A stretch of 64,000 nt of DNA from Climacium dendroides (Eukaryota > Streptophyta > Bryopsida > Hypnales > Climaciaceae), in the NCBI GenBank assembly GCA_950106755.1, contig OX467091.1, forward strand, positions 20,539,538 to 20,603,537, given 5' to 3'. The notes below the pieces were generated by a model. That model was not told the DNA's origin and did no database searches. It saw only the letters and a list, made by a program, of their open reading frames with translations. This document shows, one piece after another, positions 1-11,013 of the stretch (the stretch's first letter is position 1; every line of letters begins with the position of its first letter). The position numbers and the translations under genes were made by a program.

Positions 1-440
1 TTATTTTATGTAAAAGTGTAACTTAGTATTGCTTTCCTTAGAAAAATTATATCTTACAAATTTTCATTCATTGGAAATGATCCATGGAAATGACCCAAGG
101 AAAAAAAAATTCAAAATTGTGCATGTCATTTTCATTTTCTATTTCAATTTCATTTTATTTTATGTAGTGTTGCTTTCTTCACAAAAATTATATCTAGCAA
201 ATTTTCATTCATTGGAAATGATCCATGGAAATGGAAAGGAAAGTTTTTAAAAATTGTGCATGCCATTTTCATTTCATTTCATTTTATTTTATTTTATGTA
301 AAGTATAACTTAGTGTTGCTTTCTTTACAAAACTCATATCTTGCAAATTTTCATTCATTGGCAATGCCCCATGGAAATGACCCAAGGATTTTTTTTTCAA
401 AATTGTGCATGCCATTTTCATTTTCTATTTTCTATTCTAA
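1..440. repeat. Tandem repeat, about 3 units of ~150 bp
   Basis: Three successive imperfect units share the order 'aacttagt(a/g)ttgctttc', 'caaattttcattcattgg', 'catggaaatg' and 'aaaattgtgcatg(c/t)cattttc'. The short open frames across it (29-250 and 256-480) come from the repeat and show no protein family. The array may continue to the left of the window. Confidence 0.85.
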
Positions 441-501
441 GCGTGGTTTGTGGTGTCACATAACAATTTTTGTATTTTAGCTTGCTTCTAAGTTAAAGGG
501 G

Positions 502-732
502 TTAATCCTTGAAGGGTTTGAAAGCCCTTTGTGACAATATAGAATATTATGAATATAGTGGTATTTGAGTAGAAAAACATTGACCAAATATTGTTTGGTA
601 CAAAGTAAATTAATGATCACAGTAGTATGTAAATAACAATGTATCACAATTCATATGGTAAACCACGATCGAAGAGTTATAAGGCTAAATATGGGTCGTA
701 TAAAGGGACTCCAAGGACCTTTCAAGGGTTAA
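502..732. mobile_element. TTAA-bounded MITE, 231 bp
   Basis: TTAA occurs at both ends (502-505 and 729-732), with inverted termini reading TTAA(T/C)CCTTGAA(A)GG inward. The interior (ATATGGGTCGTATA, GAGTTATAAGG) recurs in reverse orientation at 6181-6408 and 50193-50326. TTAA targets and CCCT-type termini are known for piggyBac-like transposons; the assignment is inference because no transposase is present. Confidence 0.7.
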
Positions 733-786
733 GCATGGTTTGTGGTGTTACATTTCAATTTTTTTGTTTTTCGCCTTGCTTATAAG

Positions 787-1326
787 TTAATCCATAAAAT
801 GTTGAGGAGGACGTTTGGCATCCAATGGATGATAGAGAATCCTTCTAGTAGGATGGAAGTGCAACTATTCATCTTTAAAATTTTGTTGTGAAAAAGGGAG
901 GTCTTCTATAGTAGTTTGACTTCCAATGAGTGCTTTTGCAATTTTTTAGGAGAATGATTCACACGGTAACCAAACGGATGATTTCCACAATTACCACTAT
1001 GTCCTTTAAGTAAGTACGGATACTACCTTATCTTATGGAAGGAAGCTACAATCACACGTTGTCAACTTGTCACGTGCCCCTCCTCTTGAAAAGCTTCTTT
1101 AACTCTTAAATGACAAGTTGGTCATTGTGGAAATCATCTATTTGGGTACCGTATGAATTTTGAGCTTAAAAAAATATAGAAGGCTCAATGAAAGACAAAC
1201 TACTATGGAAGACATCCCTTTTTCACACAAAATTTGGAAGATGAATAGTTGTAATTCTGTCCTACATGGAGAGATCCTTTGTCATTCATTGGCTAGAAAA
1301 TGTCCTTTGTGTTGTTTATGGATTAA
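787..1326. mobile_element. Long inverted-repeat element bounded by TTAA
   Basis: Two arms of about 190-200 bp (about 800-1000 and 1120-1320) are inverted copies of each other, sharing for example 'caactattcatctt' / 'aagatgaatagttg' and 'aaaaaggga'. The outermost sequence is TTAATCCATAAA at the left and its complement at the right. Single-arm relatives lie at 17911-18151 and 25414-25645, so this looks like a head-to-head dimer of a family found elsewhere in the window. Confidence 0.7.
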
Positions 1327-3393
1327 GGGTTAAAGGACTCAACTTTTGCCTTCTAATGTCTTCCAAATCCATATTTTCTTGTCTTCATCATGTGAAATTT
1401 TCAATGTAGTTCCAATGGTTGTAATCTCAAGTTCTAATTTCACACCAATCAAATGATAATAACACATTTGGTGAGTCATGATGGTGTCAATATTGAAAAG
1501 CATAACCGCTACTTTGGGAAGTTGAAACATGCATTCACATTGTCATACTCCTACTATTTATAGTGGGATTGCATTGCACAAATCTGTGCAATCAATGTGT
1601 GTCTCAATAATAATTTCTAACGGTTATGGACCCCGTGAGTTTAGATCTTATACAAACATTGCTTTCAATTGGATAAATGGGAAGCTAATTCAGTAACAAA
1701 ACGTCATCTAGAGTATGAACTTCGAGACAATTAATACATTTGTACAAAAATGTATCATAAAATGAGCAAAAATTCAGAACAGGATTGGAGCGTTAAAGTG
1801 TTAAAAGCTCCCCTCCAGATCACATCAAAAGGTTCATACCAATCCATGATTTCCCCTCATTTCAATTCAAATAGAATAGAAAACAATACATTAATGAATT
1901 CTCTATTAATCTCACCAATAGCACTACACAATTATTTATTTATTTATTGAAACAAATGAACTAATGGAACCATTCAACTTCAGGGATTAAATGTTCTGTG
2001 CAGAATGCAGACGTGATGCAAGCTAGAAAAACGGCAACAGAGCGGTTACCTCGTATTGATGCTACTTTCTTGGCGAGTGCATGAACCGTTCAACTGCAAC
2101 ATAACAACAAAAGTAACTTCTATTAAGTATGTAACGTGCAAGCAATTTCATAATGAACAGGAGTGGGGAAAAATCGTTGAAAATCGCTTCTTTTATTGAT
2201 GAAAATGGTTCAATTTGGTGCGAGTCGTCAGACGTTGTCTGTAGATCATGGTAACCCAGTGGACACGGAATGAGCCTCCTCTCAGTCTCTCACTGTCGCT
2301 GCATTGATTCTCACTGCAAGTCATTTGATCCAAGTTAAACCAAGTAACCAACGACATTAAACGTGAGCTTTTAGTTTGACAGAGTGTCACAATTCAGGAA
2401 ATTACTGGAAAAGTCAATACCGTGCACTCAGTTGCAACCATGTCGCAGGTGATTTAAGGAATTACCTTACGTACTGACACGAAGAACCGTAGTCTTCATG
2501 GCCCTCTGTCATATGAGCATCTAGGGAATCAGAAATTATATACCAATTGGGGCTTAGTTTCCAGCTACAGACGTTATGAATATGTTCGAAAGTAAGTTAT
2601 ACAATTCAGCATTCAGCATGAATATCACCAAAATTAGCATTGGTTTTCGTTGCACACCGATTCTTCCAATGGTGGATTCTCTCACTTGTGAAAACAAGAT
2701 ATACTGTTGTGCGAACTTCGGATCGGATGGGGAGTACCTGAACGGAGTACAGCGCCTGAACGGTATTCGATTCTCTGCTTTCGTTTTTTCTGAAACATAG
2801 AGCAAAAACGTCAGTACTTGTTCTTATGTGGTGCTACAGTTTGTTGCAAGGAACATATGATACCTAAAACGATCATTACATAGAAAAGGTCTGTTGTTTC
2901 ACACATAGAATAAAATCCATTGCATACCAGAACCCTGATCAGCAAGATCACGAAGAAGACAGTAATCCAGTCAAGCGGACCCGAAAAAGACACGGGCAGG
3001 GTCGATATGCACATTCTACTAGCTTGTATTTCTGTGTATCAAGATGAGGGTGTGCTTGGAAGTCCTTTACCTGAGAGTGTTTCAATCCTCCGAAAGAGTA
3101 TTCATTCTGCTCTGTAACGATGCCACTATGCTCCGCATGCTGAGTGGGCTTTTGTAGCTGAAGATAAGCTAAGATGGCTTGTGGTATGCGGCCATTCATT
3201 ACAAGACCTTGGATTCCTGAAGCATGACAGAAGAAGAATTGAAGATCTGTGATGCACCTCTCTTTCCATGTTCGAAGTCGTGTGATCCGAGCAATTGAGA
3301 ATTTCCAGAGAAGGAGAAGGGATTTCAAGCTGAAGGTCTTCAACCAGAAGCTTCAAATTCCACCAGCATCATCTCCACCTTGAAAATTGCGTC
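1327..3393. other. Intergenic DNA upstream of the NXPE-like gene
   Basis: No recognisable gene. Base composition becomes more even from about 2000 onwards than in the flanking AT-rich DNA, and the last part probably contains the promoter and 5' leader of the gene starting at 3394. Open frames on both strands between 2554 and 3356 overlap each other and match no family known to me. Confidence 0.5.
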
Positions 3394-5019
3394 ATGAAAC
3401 CTGCGGGAGGATGGCAGTGGGCACGCGTGACAGGATCATTTGTGATTGCAGCTTCCGTAATCCTGGCGATGACAATAGTTCTCTTCTCGACTCATCAGAT
3501 GACAACAGTGGGAGTACCCAATGCATGGATGCCTCAACTGCTTGGCAGCCCCATGATTGAATATCCGTCGCTACCGTTTTACAACATCACAGGTCAAATC
3601 CTGGAGGAGATGGAACGAAACGGTACAGGGCTGTGTTACAAGCAAAACACGAACATCACGAAGGTGATCGGTTTCCCAGAAAATGTCGAGATTCTCACGC
3701 TCTCCACAGACGTAGTGCACAAGTTCTGGCTGCAATCTTACACGAAAACAGGAGAGCGTCGATGTGCAGGTGGGGACTACTACGAACTCGACCTGTCGAG
3801 CTCATTGTGGAAGTCGCGTCCACCAAGTCAAGATCTGCAGAACGGCACTTACGCTATGGAACTCATGGTTCCAGACGTTTATGCTGGCGATTACAACTTC
3901 TCCGTCTTCCTTCTCTTCGACGCTTATCACGGCTTGGATTACAATGGCGAGGCGTGGGGTATCAAGAAGCTCACTGCTTCTCTCCGCATTAAATTTGTCA
4001 CAAATTCTGTCAATGATTCTTCCGTGACTAATCCTAATCTCCAAACGTTAAAGCCATGCCAACTGGGCGATTTCCAACACCACGAATGGTCAGGACGCTG
4101 GTCTCGTCCTTTAGAAAACGATTCATGTAATCCAAACACTGAAGGACGATACTTGCATTGCTTCTCCGAGAATATCCCCTGCAAAAACCCTAGTTGGTGC
4201 TCAGGCAAAATTGAAACCCTAGAAAGCCTCGGTTGGTCCTACTCCGCACACTGCACTTTCAAAATCTTTCAGCCAAATGAAGCTTGGGACTGTCTTGCTG
4301 GACGCTGGCTCTTCTTCTGGGGAGACTCCAACCACCAAGACACCATCCGCAACCTCTTAACGTTCATTCTCCAAATCAGTCCTCCTCCAGGCCGGGACTT
4401 GTTGCACTTCGTAATTGATCGCAGTTATCAAAACTGGTTCCGCAATCCTGAGAATCTCGATCAACAAATTCGGATCTCAAGTCATTACAATGGACATCCC
4501 ATGGTGGACAACAATGGCATGGGCCTCGCGAGTTTAGAAAATATCAACTACAGGAACTACATCACCGAATTCTTTTCTGGAAAATGCTATCCCGACACAG
4601 TGATTATGAACTCGGGGTTGCACGATGGCTGGTACCATCAAAATGTTGCGAGTTATGTGAAAACGGTGGAAATGGCGATGAATTATTGGAGCAATCTGTT
4701 TGGAAATTTAACCGAGGCACCGCCGGAGATTGTGTATAGGACGACAGTTGTGCCGGCGGGAGAGTCACGAGGGATGCAGTCGAATCCGCAGAAGATGGAA
4801 GTGTTCAATAGGATCGTGACTGAGCAAGTGCAGACGGTGTTTCCAAAAGTGAAAGTGGTGGACGAGTTTGATATGAGTTTTCCGTTCCATTATGATAATA
4901 AGTATAGCGATGGAGGACACTATGGGAGAGCGCCGGACGGGGAGCACCCGCATTTCTACTTCGTGGATGTCATGCTTGCGCATGTTCTGCTCAATGCTAT
5001 CTGTCCAAACAAGAACTGA
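3394..5019 (+). CDS. NXPE / PC-esterase-like type II membrane protein (541 aa)
   Basis: A single uninterrupted frame of 541 residues. Residues about 13-35 form one hydrophobic segment after a short basic N terminus, so the protein is probably a signal-anchored type II protein of the secretory pathway with a lumenal domain; several N-x-S/T sites fit this. The C-terminal half carries the hallmarks of the SGNH-type PC-esterase domain of the NXPE (neurexophilin and PC-esterase) family: WGDSNH with the presumed nucleophile Ser312 in G310-D311-S312, a NSGLHDGW block at 406-413, and a terminal DGGHYG...DGEHPHF block in which Asp515 and His518 would complete a catalytic pair. Cysteines are scattered through the middle domain. 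Family knowledge suggests acyl or acetyl transfer/hydrolysis on glycans, but the substrate is unknown. The gene has no intron, unlike the other two genes here. A decayed partial copy follows at about 5041. The start is the first ATG that precedes the membrane anchor. Confidence 0.85.
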   Translation: MKPAGGWQWARVTGSFVIAASVILAMTIVLFSTHQMTTVGVPNAWMPQLLGSPMIEYPSLPFYNITGQILEEMERNGTGLCYKQNTNITKVIGFPENVEILTLSTDVVHKFWLQSYTKTGERRCAGGDYYELDLSSSLWKSRPPSQDLQNGTYAMELMVPDVYAGDYNFSVFLLFDAYHGLDYNGEAWGIKKLTASLRIKFVTNSVNDSSVTNPNLQTLKPCQLGDFQHHEWSGRWSRPLENDSCNPNTEGRYLHCFSENIPCKNPSWCSGKIETLESLGWSYSAHCTFKIFQPNEAWDCLAGRWLFFWGDSNHQDTIRNLLTFILQISPPPGRDLLHFVIDRSYQNWFRNPENLDQQIRISSHYNGHPMVDNNGMGLASLENINYRNYITEFFSGKCYPDTVIMNSGLHDGWYHQNVASYVKTVEMAMNYWSNLFGNLTEAPPEIVYRTTVVPAGESRGMQSNPQKMEVFNRIVTEQVQTVFPKVKVVDEFDMSFPFHYDNKYSDGGHYGRAPDGEHPHFYFVDVMLAHVLLNAICPNKN

Positions 5020-5037
5020 TTAGGGTTTAGGGTTTAG
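5020..5037. repeat. Short interstitial telomere-like repeat (TTTAGGG)
   Basis: About two and a half units of the plant-type telomere repeat begin a few bases after the stop codon of the NXPE-like gene, exactly at the junction with the duplicated gene fragment. It may be a repair scar of that duplication, or simply chance. Confidence 0.6.
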
Positions 5038-5040
5038 AAT

Positions 5041-5250
5041 TTACATCACCGATTTCTTCCCTACCCCGACACCACGATCATGACCTCGGGATTGCACGAT
5101 GGCTGTGCACCCACAAAACGTCGCAACCTACACATAAAGCGTGAACTTGGCGCTGCCATATTCGAGCAATGTCTTTCGGAATTTGACGGGAAAGGCTCCA
5201 GGACGACGATTGTCCCCGAAGCATGCAATCGAATGTTCAAAAGAGATGTA
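5041..5250 (+). pseudogene. Decayed partial duplicate of the NXPE-like gene
   Basis: The stretch from 'ttacatcaccgatttcttcc' (5040) through 'tcgggattgcacgatggctg' copies 4558-4632 of the gene upstream, with a deletion that removes the SGKCY codons. The copy of the SGLHDG motif is still readable (TSGLHDG). Farther on, 'aggacgacgattgt' near 5200 matches 'aggacgacagttgt' at 4738, so about 180 bp of gene has been shortened. Frames are disrupted and the catalytic Ser and His blocks are absent, so no working enzyme is encoded. A frame at 5080-5310 runs through it but is most likely fortuitous. Confidence 0.75.
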
Positions 5251-5689
5251 GGAATTGAAACCGCAAATTCTCATGAATTGCCAGACTTGATAGAAAGATA
5301 CTATCATTAAATCTTGGATCACATTTGTACCTGGCCATCTACGTCCTATCAAGCACTTCACAAGTCGTTACCCTGCCAATCCAGGCTTATCCAAGCTAAT
5401 CTCAATTGCTGCTACATTGTACATGACCTTTGTGACTTCACAAAATCTGGCTCCAGGCTTCAATCACGTACATACAAGTCTACCTTGATTCATTGCATAA
5501 TACGTAAAAAACAGCGTTATTCCTCCACTCCTTCAAATTGCTCGAAACCCTGATATTCCGTACGTAAATGCCTGCAATCCCGATCCTACTCCGAAAAATA
5601 TAATTGCATCATGTGGAAAACATATTCAAGCTTTGCATTGTGCAGCTCGCTGCAGAGACTCGCGGGCGTCGCCTTGGTATTGCTGTAAT

Positions 5690-6175
5690 TCCGTGGCTGG
5701 CGCAGCCTTAAACCCCAACTTAGAACTCAAACAGCAGATTTATTGCAGGAAATTGCCGCAGTAGGATTTATACTTGAAAATTCCCATGACAATGCAAATT
5801 ATTAAACTTTGTGATTCTCAATTGACTTCCGGTGCGCATTATATCCAACTTTTGAAGCTGATTGCAACCAACCGTAGGCGTACTTGCCTGGACCCCAACT
5901 TGAAACTCGAACAGCAGATTTCTTAGACAACATCGCTGTTGTTGGATTTAGACTGGAAAAGCCATAGCCATGCAGATTGTTCAATTTTGTGATTCTCAAT
6001 TGACTTCAAGTGCAGGACCCAACCTAAATTTCTTGAGACATTCACGGCTTTAATGTCATCGTAGATTGGAAACGCCATGGCCATGCAAATTGTCCAATCT
6101 GTTAATTCTCAATTGACTTCCAGTGCAAGACCTAAGTTACATCGAAAATTCAAACAGCAGATCTGTTACAGGACA
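5690..6175. repeat. Degenerate tandem repeat, units of ~120-180 bp
   Basis: Recurring blocks are 'ccccaactt(a/g)(g/a)aactc', 'aaca gcagat' and 'gattctcaattgacttc' (near 5812, 5988 and 6105). Three to four diverged copies can be followed. No coding function is visible. Confidence 0.7.
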
Positions 6176-6180
6176 TCGCC

Positions 6181-6408
6181 TTCATGCTTGGAAGGCCCTT
6201 TCGGTCCTTCTATACGTAGTTTGACTCGTAACTCTTCAAGTGTGTTTTAATGTATGAATTAATTGTGGTACATTGTTATTTATGTCCTATCAATGATTGT
6301 ATGTTTGTATTAAAAAGTATTTGGTCAATGTTTTTCTTACCGAATACCATTGAATTCATAATATATTATACAACTACAAAGGGGTATTAAGCTTTTTTTT
6401 AGGGTTAA
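6181..6408. mobile_element. TTAA-family MITE, reverse copy of 502-732
   Basis: The right end reads TTTAGGGTTAA (TTAA at 6405-6408); the left end is decayed ('gcttggaagg'). The interior matches 502-732 in reverse complement, including 'ttggtcaatgtttttctta'. No coding content. Confidence 0.6.
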
Positions 6409-9029
6409 TCGGACTAAATGCGCAAGGGTGGGGTCCTCCCTCCAAAATCACCTTTAAATTGTTGTTTCTGAAATCAAAGTATATATTCTTAGAATCATGT
6501 TTTGAAAAATCTAATTAGAGGATCTTATTTATCACTACCAAGTTAGCCTACCCTTAGAAATTTTCAAAGACTTGACAAGATGGAGTTTGAGATATTTTTA
6601 GTCAAAGTTCAAAGAACTATGATTTTTTTTCCTAGGCATAATGACTTCGGGGTAGTTATATTTCAAATTTTAGCAAAAAAAAAAGAGTTTGCCTTTTTAG
6701 TGACCAACATGTGTTACATTCACATAAAAATAAGTTGATGTTGTCATTGACATTGACGTTTTATTTGACATAATTGAAGACATCAAGATGTTTTTTGATT
6801 GTCCGAAAAAACATAGATTGCCATGTCAGCAAGTAAATCCATTTTTAATGTGGATAAGTTAGTAAAAATTACTAATTTACAGCAGTCTATGGTAAAAGGT
6901 TGGAAAATGTGAAAAATTTAGGAGAGGGCAACCATGTGGCATGCTTTTCAAAAAAAATTGGATGGATGTACATTATGGATGAAAAGATAAGGTCTTTATA
7001 CAAGTGGGGTGATGGGAAGTAAAACAACCCGTATGGGATATGTAAAGTAACAATTATATTCAATGTTAAATGTCTGAAACAATGTCTCCATGTCAGAAAT
7101 GACAAGTAGATGTTTGAAATGACAAGTATATGTCTAAAATGAAGTCCACATGTTTTACAATCAAGCTCCCATGTTAAAATTATTCCATATTGTTTGTTTA
7201 AACAAAAGATGGATTTCAATATAAATACATCCTCTCCTTCATTCATTCTTATTAATCTTCAATGAAAGAATTCCTTCATTTTACCATAAAAAATTCTCTT
7301 AGTGGTAGATGGTAAGTTCTTTTTATTCTTATTGAATTCAACAAAAAAAATTAATTAATTTATGTTAAATAATTATTTTTTGTTGATCCTATCCTATGAA
7401 TATAGTATGCACCAATCAATATTTCAAAAAATGTTAATTGTAGAAGTCTAAATTGACGTCTCAAAAAACAATATTAAAATTTTAAAATGGCATGAAAGTA
7501 TGCCAACTAGGCATGCCACATCACCTTTATTGGTTACCACGTCACTTTTTCTATCACCACGACAGGTGCCACATCATAGATGAAATATTCACATGGCTCT
7601 CCTTGCCCATGTGGTGCTTACATGAAGTCCATATGTTGTACTAAAAGGGACTTAGAAAATCACATTTTCTACAATGTGTGCTTCTGCAAATTTTGGCATG
7701 TTTGGGCTCATTAATCATAACAAATTCTAGGAGACATCTACGTAGATCCTTTCTATGTCAATTGAATGCCTAGTCCTATTTTCTTAAACATCAAAAAAAA
7801 CTTTGTTTTCTTATAGTGAATTAAAAGTTGTATTGTGCTATAGAAAAATAACTTGAAAAAATCCATGAGAAAAATATGTAAAATTCCAAAAAAAATATTT
7901 CAAGGGGATTCAAGCATCCCCTAAAGTTGGACAACAACTACAAAATGGTTGACTTGGCATTTAGGGGTTAAGATGGAGGCATCATTTTCCAACAACACAT
8001 CCTAAACCAATCTTAGAAATAAATACATTTACTTTTTGTAAAACTATGTGCATTTCTATTTGAATGTTTGCATAAAAACTCAATCTAAGCTTGTGGTATT
8101 AGGAGCTATACACCCTCAATCATACTATTGGAAATAGGTGCTTCTACCTTAGTTGGATTGAAATTGAAAATGTCATAGCAATGCAAACCACACATTGGAG
8201 AGTGGTGTTGCTTCTCATAGCACGTTGTGGTAAAATAACTACAAAAAATAGTGGGCTCTGTTACATAATCCAAAATTCTCTACACTTGTCATTAGTGAGA
8301 AGCAATGCATTTGCTTTTAGTATTTCAACTTTCTATTTGATATGGGAAACAATGATGTTGAATCTATCAAAGAAGGTACTAGACATTAAAGGGCCTTGAT
8401 ATAGTGATAATCTAATTTAATCTTAGTAGAAAAATACAATGGTTATCTTATTAGGTCAAAACTCATATTTAGTTAGAAAAATTGTGATTTCTCTTCCTAT
8501 TACTTTAAAACCTATTCCTCTACTTGTAAGTAATAAACTTTGAACTTCCATTGTTGAATCTCAACTTTTTAGAAAGAGTTGTAGATTGCTCAGATCAAAT
8601 AGTCTTGATCTAGTTTCAATTGGAGGAAAGAATTGATGAGGGACACCTTATCGTTTGTCAAAATTTATAATATGACTCCTAGGATGGTTGAAGAATTGTC
8701 AATTGGGGGCAAGTTATATTTCATTTGGCAACCAAATTGGTATCATATCCATTCCAATTTGATAGTTGTTGTAAGATGAATGTAAAGATATGAGTTATTT
8801 TAATCATGATATATTTGAGTTTCTTGAAGTAATACCAATATGACCTATGATATGACAAATGTTGTTGTTGTTGTTGTTGTTGCGGCAAATGTCATTCACT
8901 TTATATATAGTTCAACATTGTTGTGATTCATAAATTAGTAGAGCATCTAATAGATGGTTGTTGATCTTTTTGAAGAATATTCAAAAATGTCCATAAGTAA
9001 CATATGCATGCACTAATATTACGGACTTT
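6409..9029. other. AT-rich intergenic stretch, no gene seen
   Basis: No reading frame here resembles a known protein. It contains a (GTT)n microsatellite at about 8860-8882 and an isolated terminus 'tttaggggttaa' at about 7970-7981 of the kind that ends TTAA-family elements; its partner end was not found. Confidence 0.6.
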
Positions 9030-9606
9030 TAAGCTTGAAATGCTTCAATGTCCAATTTTTGGATGACAAACAAATTGCAAATTACTTTTCTTTCTCATTA
9101 CTGCTTGGATGAAAGTCATCCTAATTTGTGGAGATACTTTATCAAGTTGTTGTCCTATTTAATGGTTGGATTTGGTATTATTATAGTACTATCTAAAATT
9201 ACAAATGTGGAAGTGTGTCAAGTGGTTGACTAAGCCAAAATTGCATTGGCTAATTCAAAACTGGATTTGCAAAATGCGGTTGTAGATTTGAAGAATAGAA
9301 AAATTTCAAAAAATCACCATTTGAAGAGGATCTCATTTTGAATCCATTCCAACAAATTTTTTACTCAAAAATGACAATATTTTTCTTATAATTGAATTTC
9401 AAGGGAATTTTAAAATTTCCCTTTCACATTTGATTGAAAAGTATTGGTAATAGAATTGGTGAATTTGATTGTACAGATGGAATCTAAAATTCAAAATCTA
9501 TATCCTTTTTTGTTCATCAATTCCAAAATATGCTTCCAAAAAATACTTCATGATGATTTTCCAGATCATCAGTTCTGAAGAACACTCTAGACATTTAGGG
9601 GTTAAA
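9030..9606. mobile_element. Dispersed element, copy 1 (inverted partner at 31217-31797)
   Basis: About 570 bp match 31217-31797 in reverse complement. The right end reads 'acatttaggggttaa', the left end of the partner 'ttaatccctaaacg', so this looks like another TTAA-type element. Both copies keep a short frame containing LDESHP(N/S)LWRYFIKLL; the protein reading is more similar than random drift would suggest, so it may be a remnant of a transposase or captured exon that I cannot identify. Confidence 0.65.
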
Positions 9607-9644
9607 GACATTTGTTTCAAACTTCACAATTGACTTGCAACTAT

Positions 9645-9862
9645 GGTAGGAGCATCCAAAACTAGCAGGATATCCAATAGCATCACTTTCAAGGTGAATC
9701 AATGATTTTAAAACCTAAATGTAGGTATATTATATATAGATTGTTATTTTGGTCAACAAACAATAAGCTATTTATGGTCCACCTACATTTAAATTCTAAA
9801 ATGACTACCATGTGTGGAAAGTCATGCTATTGGATACATTATTGATTTGGGTTGCTCCCACC
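9645..9862. mobile_element. MITE with ~45-bp terminal inverted repeats (GGTAGGAGC)
   Basis: The left end GGTAGGAGCATCCAAA...ATCCAATAGCAT is mirrored at the right by ATGCTATTGGAT...GCTCCCACC. A second internal inverted pair (aaaacctaaatgtaggt / acctacatttaaattc) would make a hairpin. It abuts a second MITE at 9865. Confidence 0.7.
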
Positions 9863-9864
9863 TT

Positions 9865-10132
9865 AAAGGCCATATTTATTATATTGAGACTTTTTGCAAT
9901 TTTATTTTTATCTTCAACTTGAAGATAAACTACTTTATCTCATTATTAGTATTTTTTTATAAATAAGTAATGTGATAAGTAATAACACCAACTTTTAAAA
10001 TTTCATTTTAAAATTGCAATTTGAGCATTATTTATTCTTGGTTTCAATTATTATTTTTATAAATGAATTTATAATATCTAGCATTCTGTCTCAAAATCTG
10101 TGAAAAGTCTCAATATAACAAATATGGCCTTT
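9865..10132. mobile_element. MITE with ~30-bp inverted ends (AAAGGCCATATTT)
   Basis: AAAGGCCATATTTATTATAT at the left is mirrored by ATATAACAAATATGGCCTTT at the right, continuing with TGAGACTTTT on both sides. It is AT-rich inside and has no open frame. It lies within three bases of the previous element. Confidence 0.75.
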
Positions 10133-10842
10133 TTATTGAAAACAACTTGAAGAAGAAGGCATAATTCTTTGAAGCAATTAATAACGTGTTTGTGTAGTAG
10201 TAACATTGTGAGTAAGCCAATTCATTCTCATTTTAAATAGCTTTTAATTAATACAATCTATTTTTCTATTAATTATCTTACTTTACATTTGGCTTCTATT
10301 CTTTTGAGACATGTTTAGAATTACAAAAAACTATTTTTGGGTTACATATAGTATGGATTTACAAAATGAAAACTAACAAAAAGAAAAAAATGTATGGTAC
10401 TACTTTTTCTAGAAGTTCTGCTATAACTTTTGAAGCATGAATTCAATGAATTTGAATTTTTTTTTGTTAGAGATGGATGCTTCCACTCAGTATTCACATC
10501 AGTTTACAACATAGAAGATTAATACTCCACTCAGTATTCACATCAGTATATTTATGATAAGGAGGAAGATAAAAGGAAAAATTATTTTTAAACTCATTGA
10601 TTAACAAGAATTTAAGGTATAACTCCTCTAAAAATTGGGAATCAGTCCACAAAAAGGGGGGAATTTTACCCTTCACTAATAACTTTCCCTTTCAAAATGA
10701 GAACATTACTTACTTTTTCTTTTTCTTTTTCTTCCTTTCTTTTACTTCACCCGACTTTTTCTTCCCGTGTAAGATCAGAGGATCGGGGATGAAAGTGAGC
10801 GTCCTGGATGAAGGAATCACCTGGCGGCCGAAAACACCAAAC
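10133..10842. other. AT-rich DNA upstream of NOP56
   Basis: No gene is apparent. A 30-bp block 'actcagtattcacatcagt' occurs twice (near 10485 and 10533), and a T-rich (CTTTTT)n tract is found at about 10712-10745. The promoter of NOP56 should begin in the last few hundred bases. Confidence 0.5.
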
Positions 10843-10864
10843 TTTTAGGGTTTTAGGGTTTTAG
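10843..10864 (+). promoter_or_regulatory. Telo-box doublet in the NOP56 promoter/5' leader
   Basis: Two overlapping TTTTAGGG units (the reverse of AAACCCTA) lie about 150 bp upstream of the NOP56 ATG. Telo-boxes are an established cis-element of plant ribosomal-protein and ribosome-biogenesis genes, which fits the gene downstream. The transcription start cannot be seen from sequence alone. Confidence 0.6.
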
Positions 10865-11013
10865 AGCCCCAGCAGACCTCAAGCTGCCGTCTTTGGTATT
10901 CCAGAGTTCCCCCCTTTGGAGAGTTCGTGCGTCACTCTTCTTGCCGTGGATCACCATCGCCGTGTTTCTTCCTGATCGCCATCACTTCACAAGCTCATCA
11001 GCAATCGTCCTCA

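Noticed and set aside
2948..3343. 131-residue minus-strand frame upstream of the NXPE-like gene
   Set aside because: No recognisable motif, overlaps other frames on both strands, and lies where the 5' leader of the + strand gene is expected.
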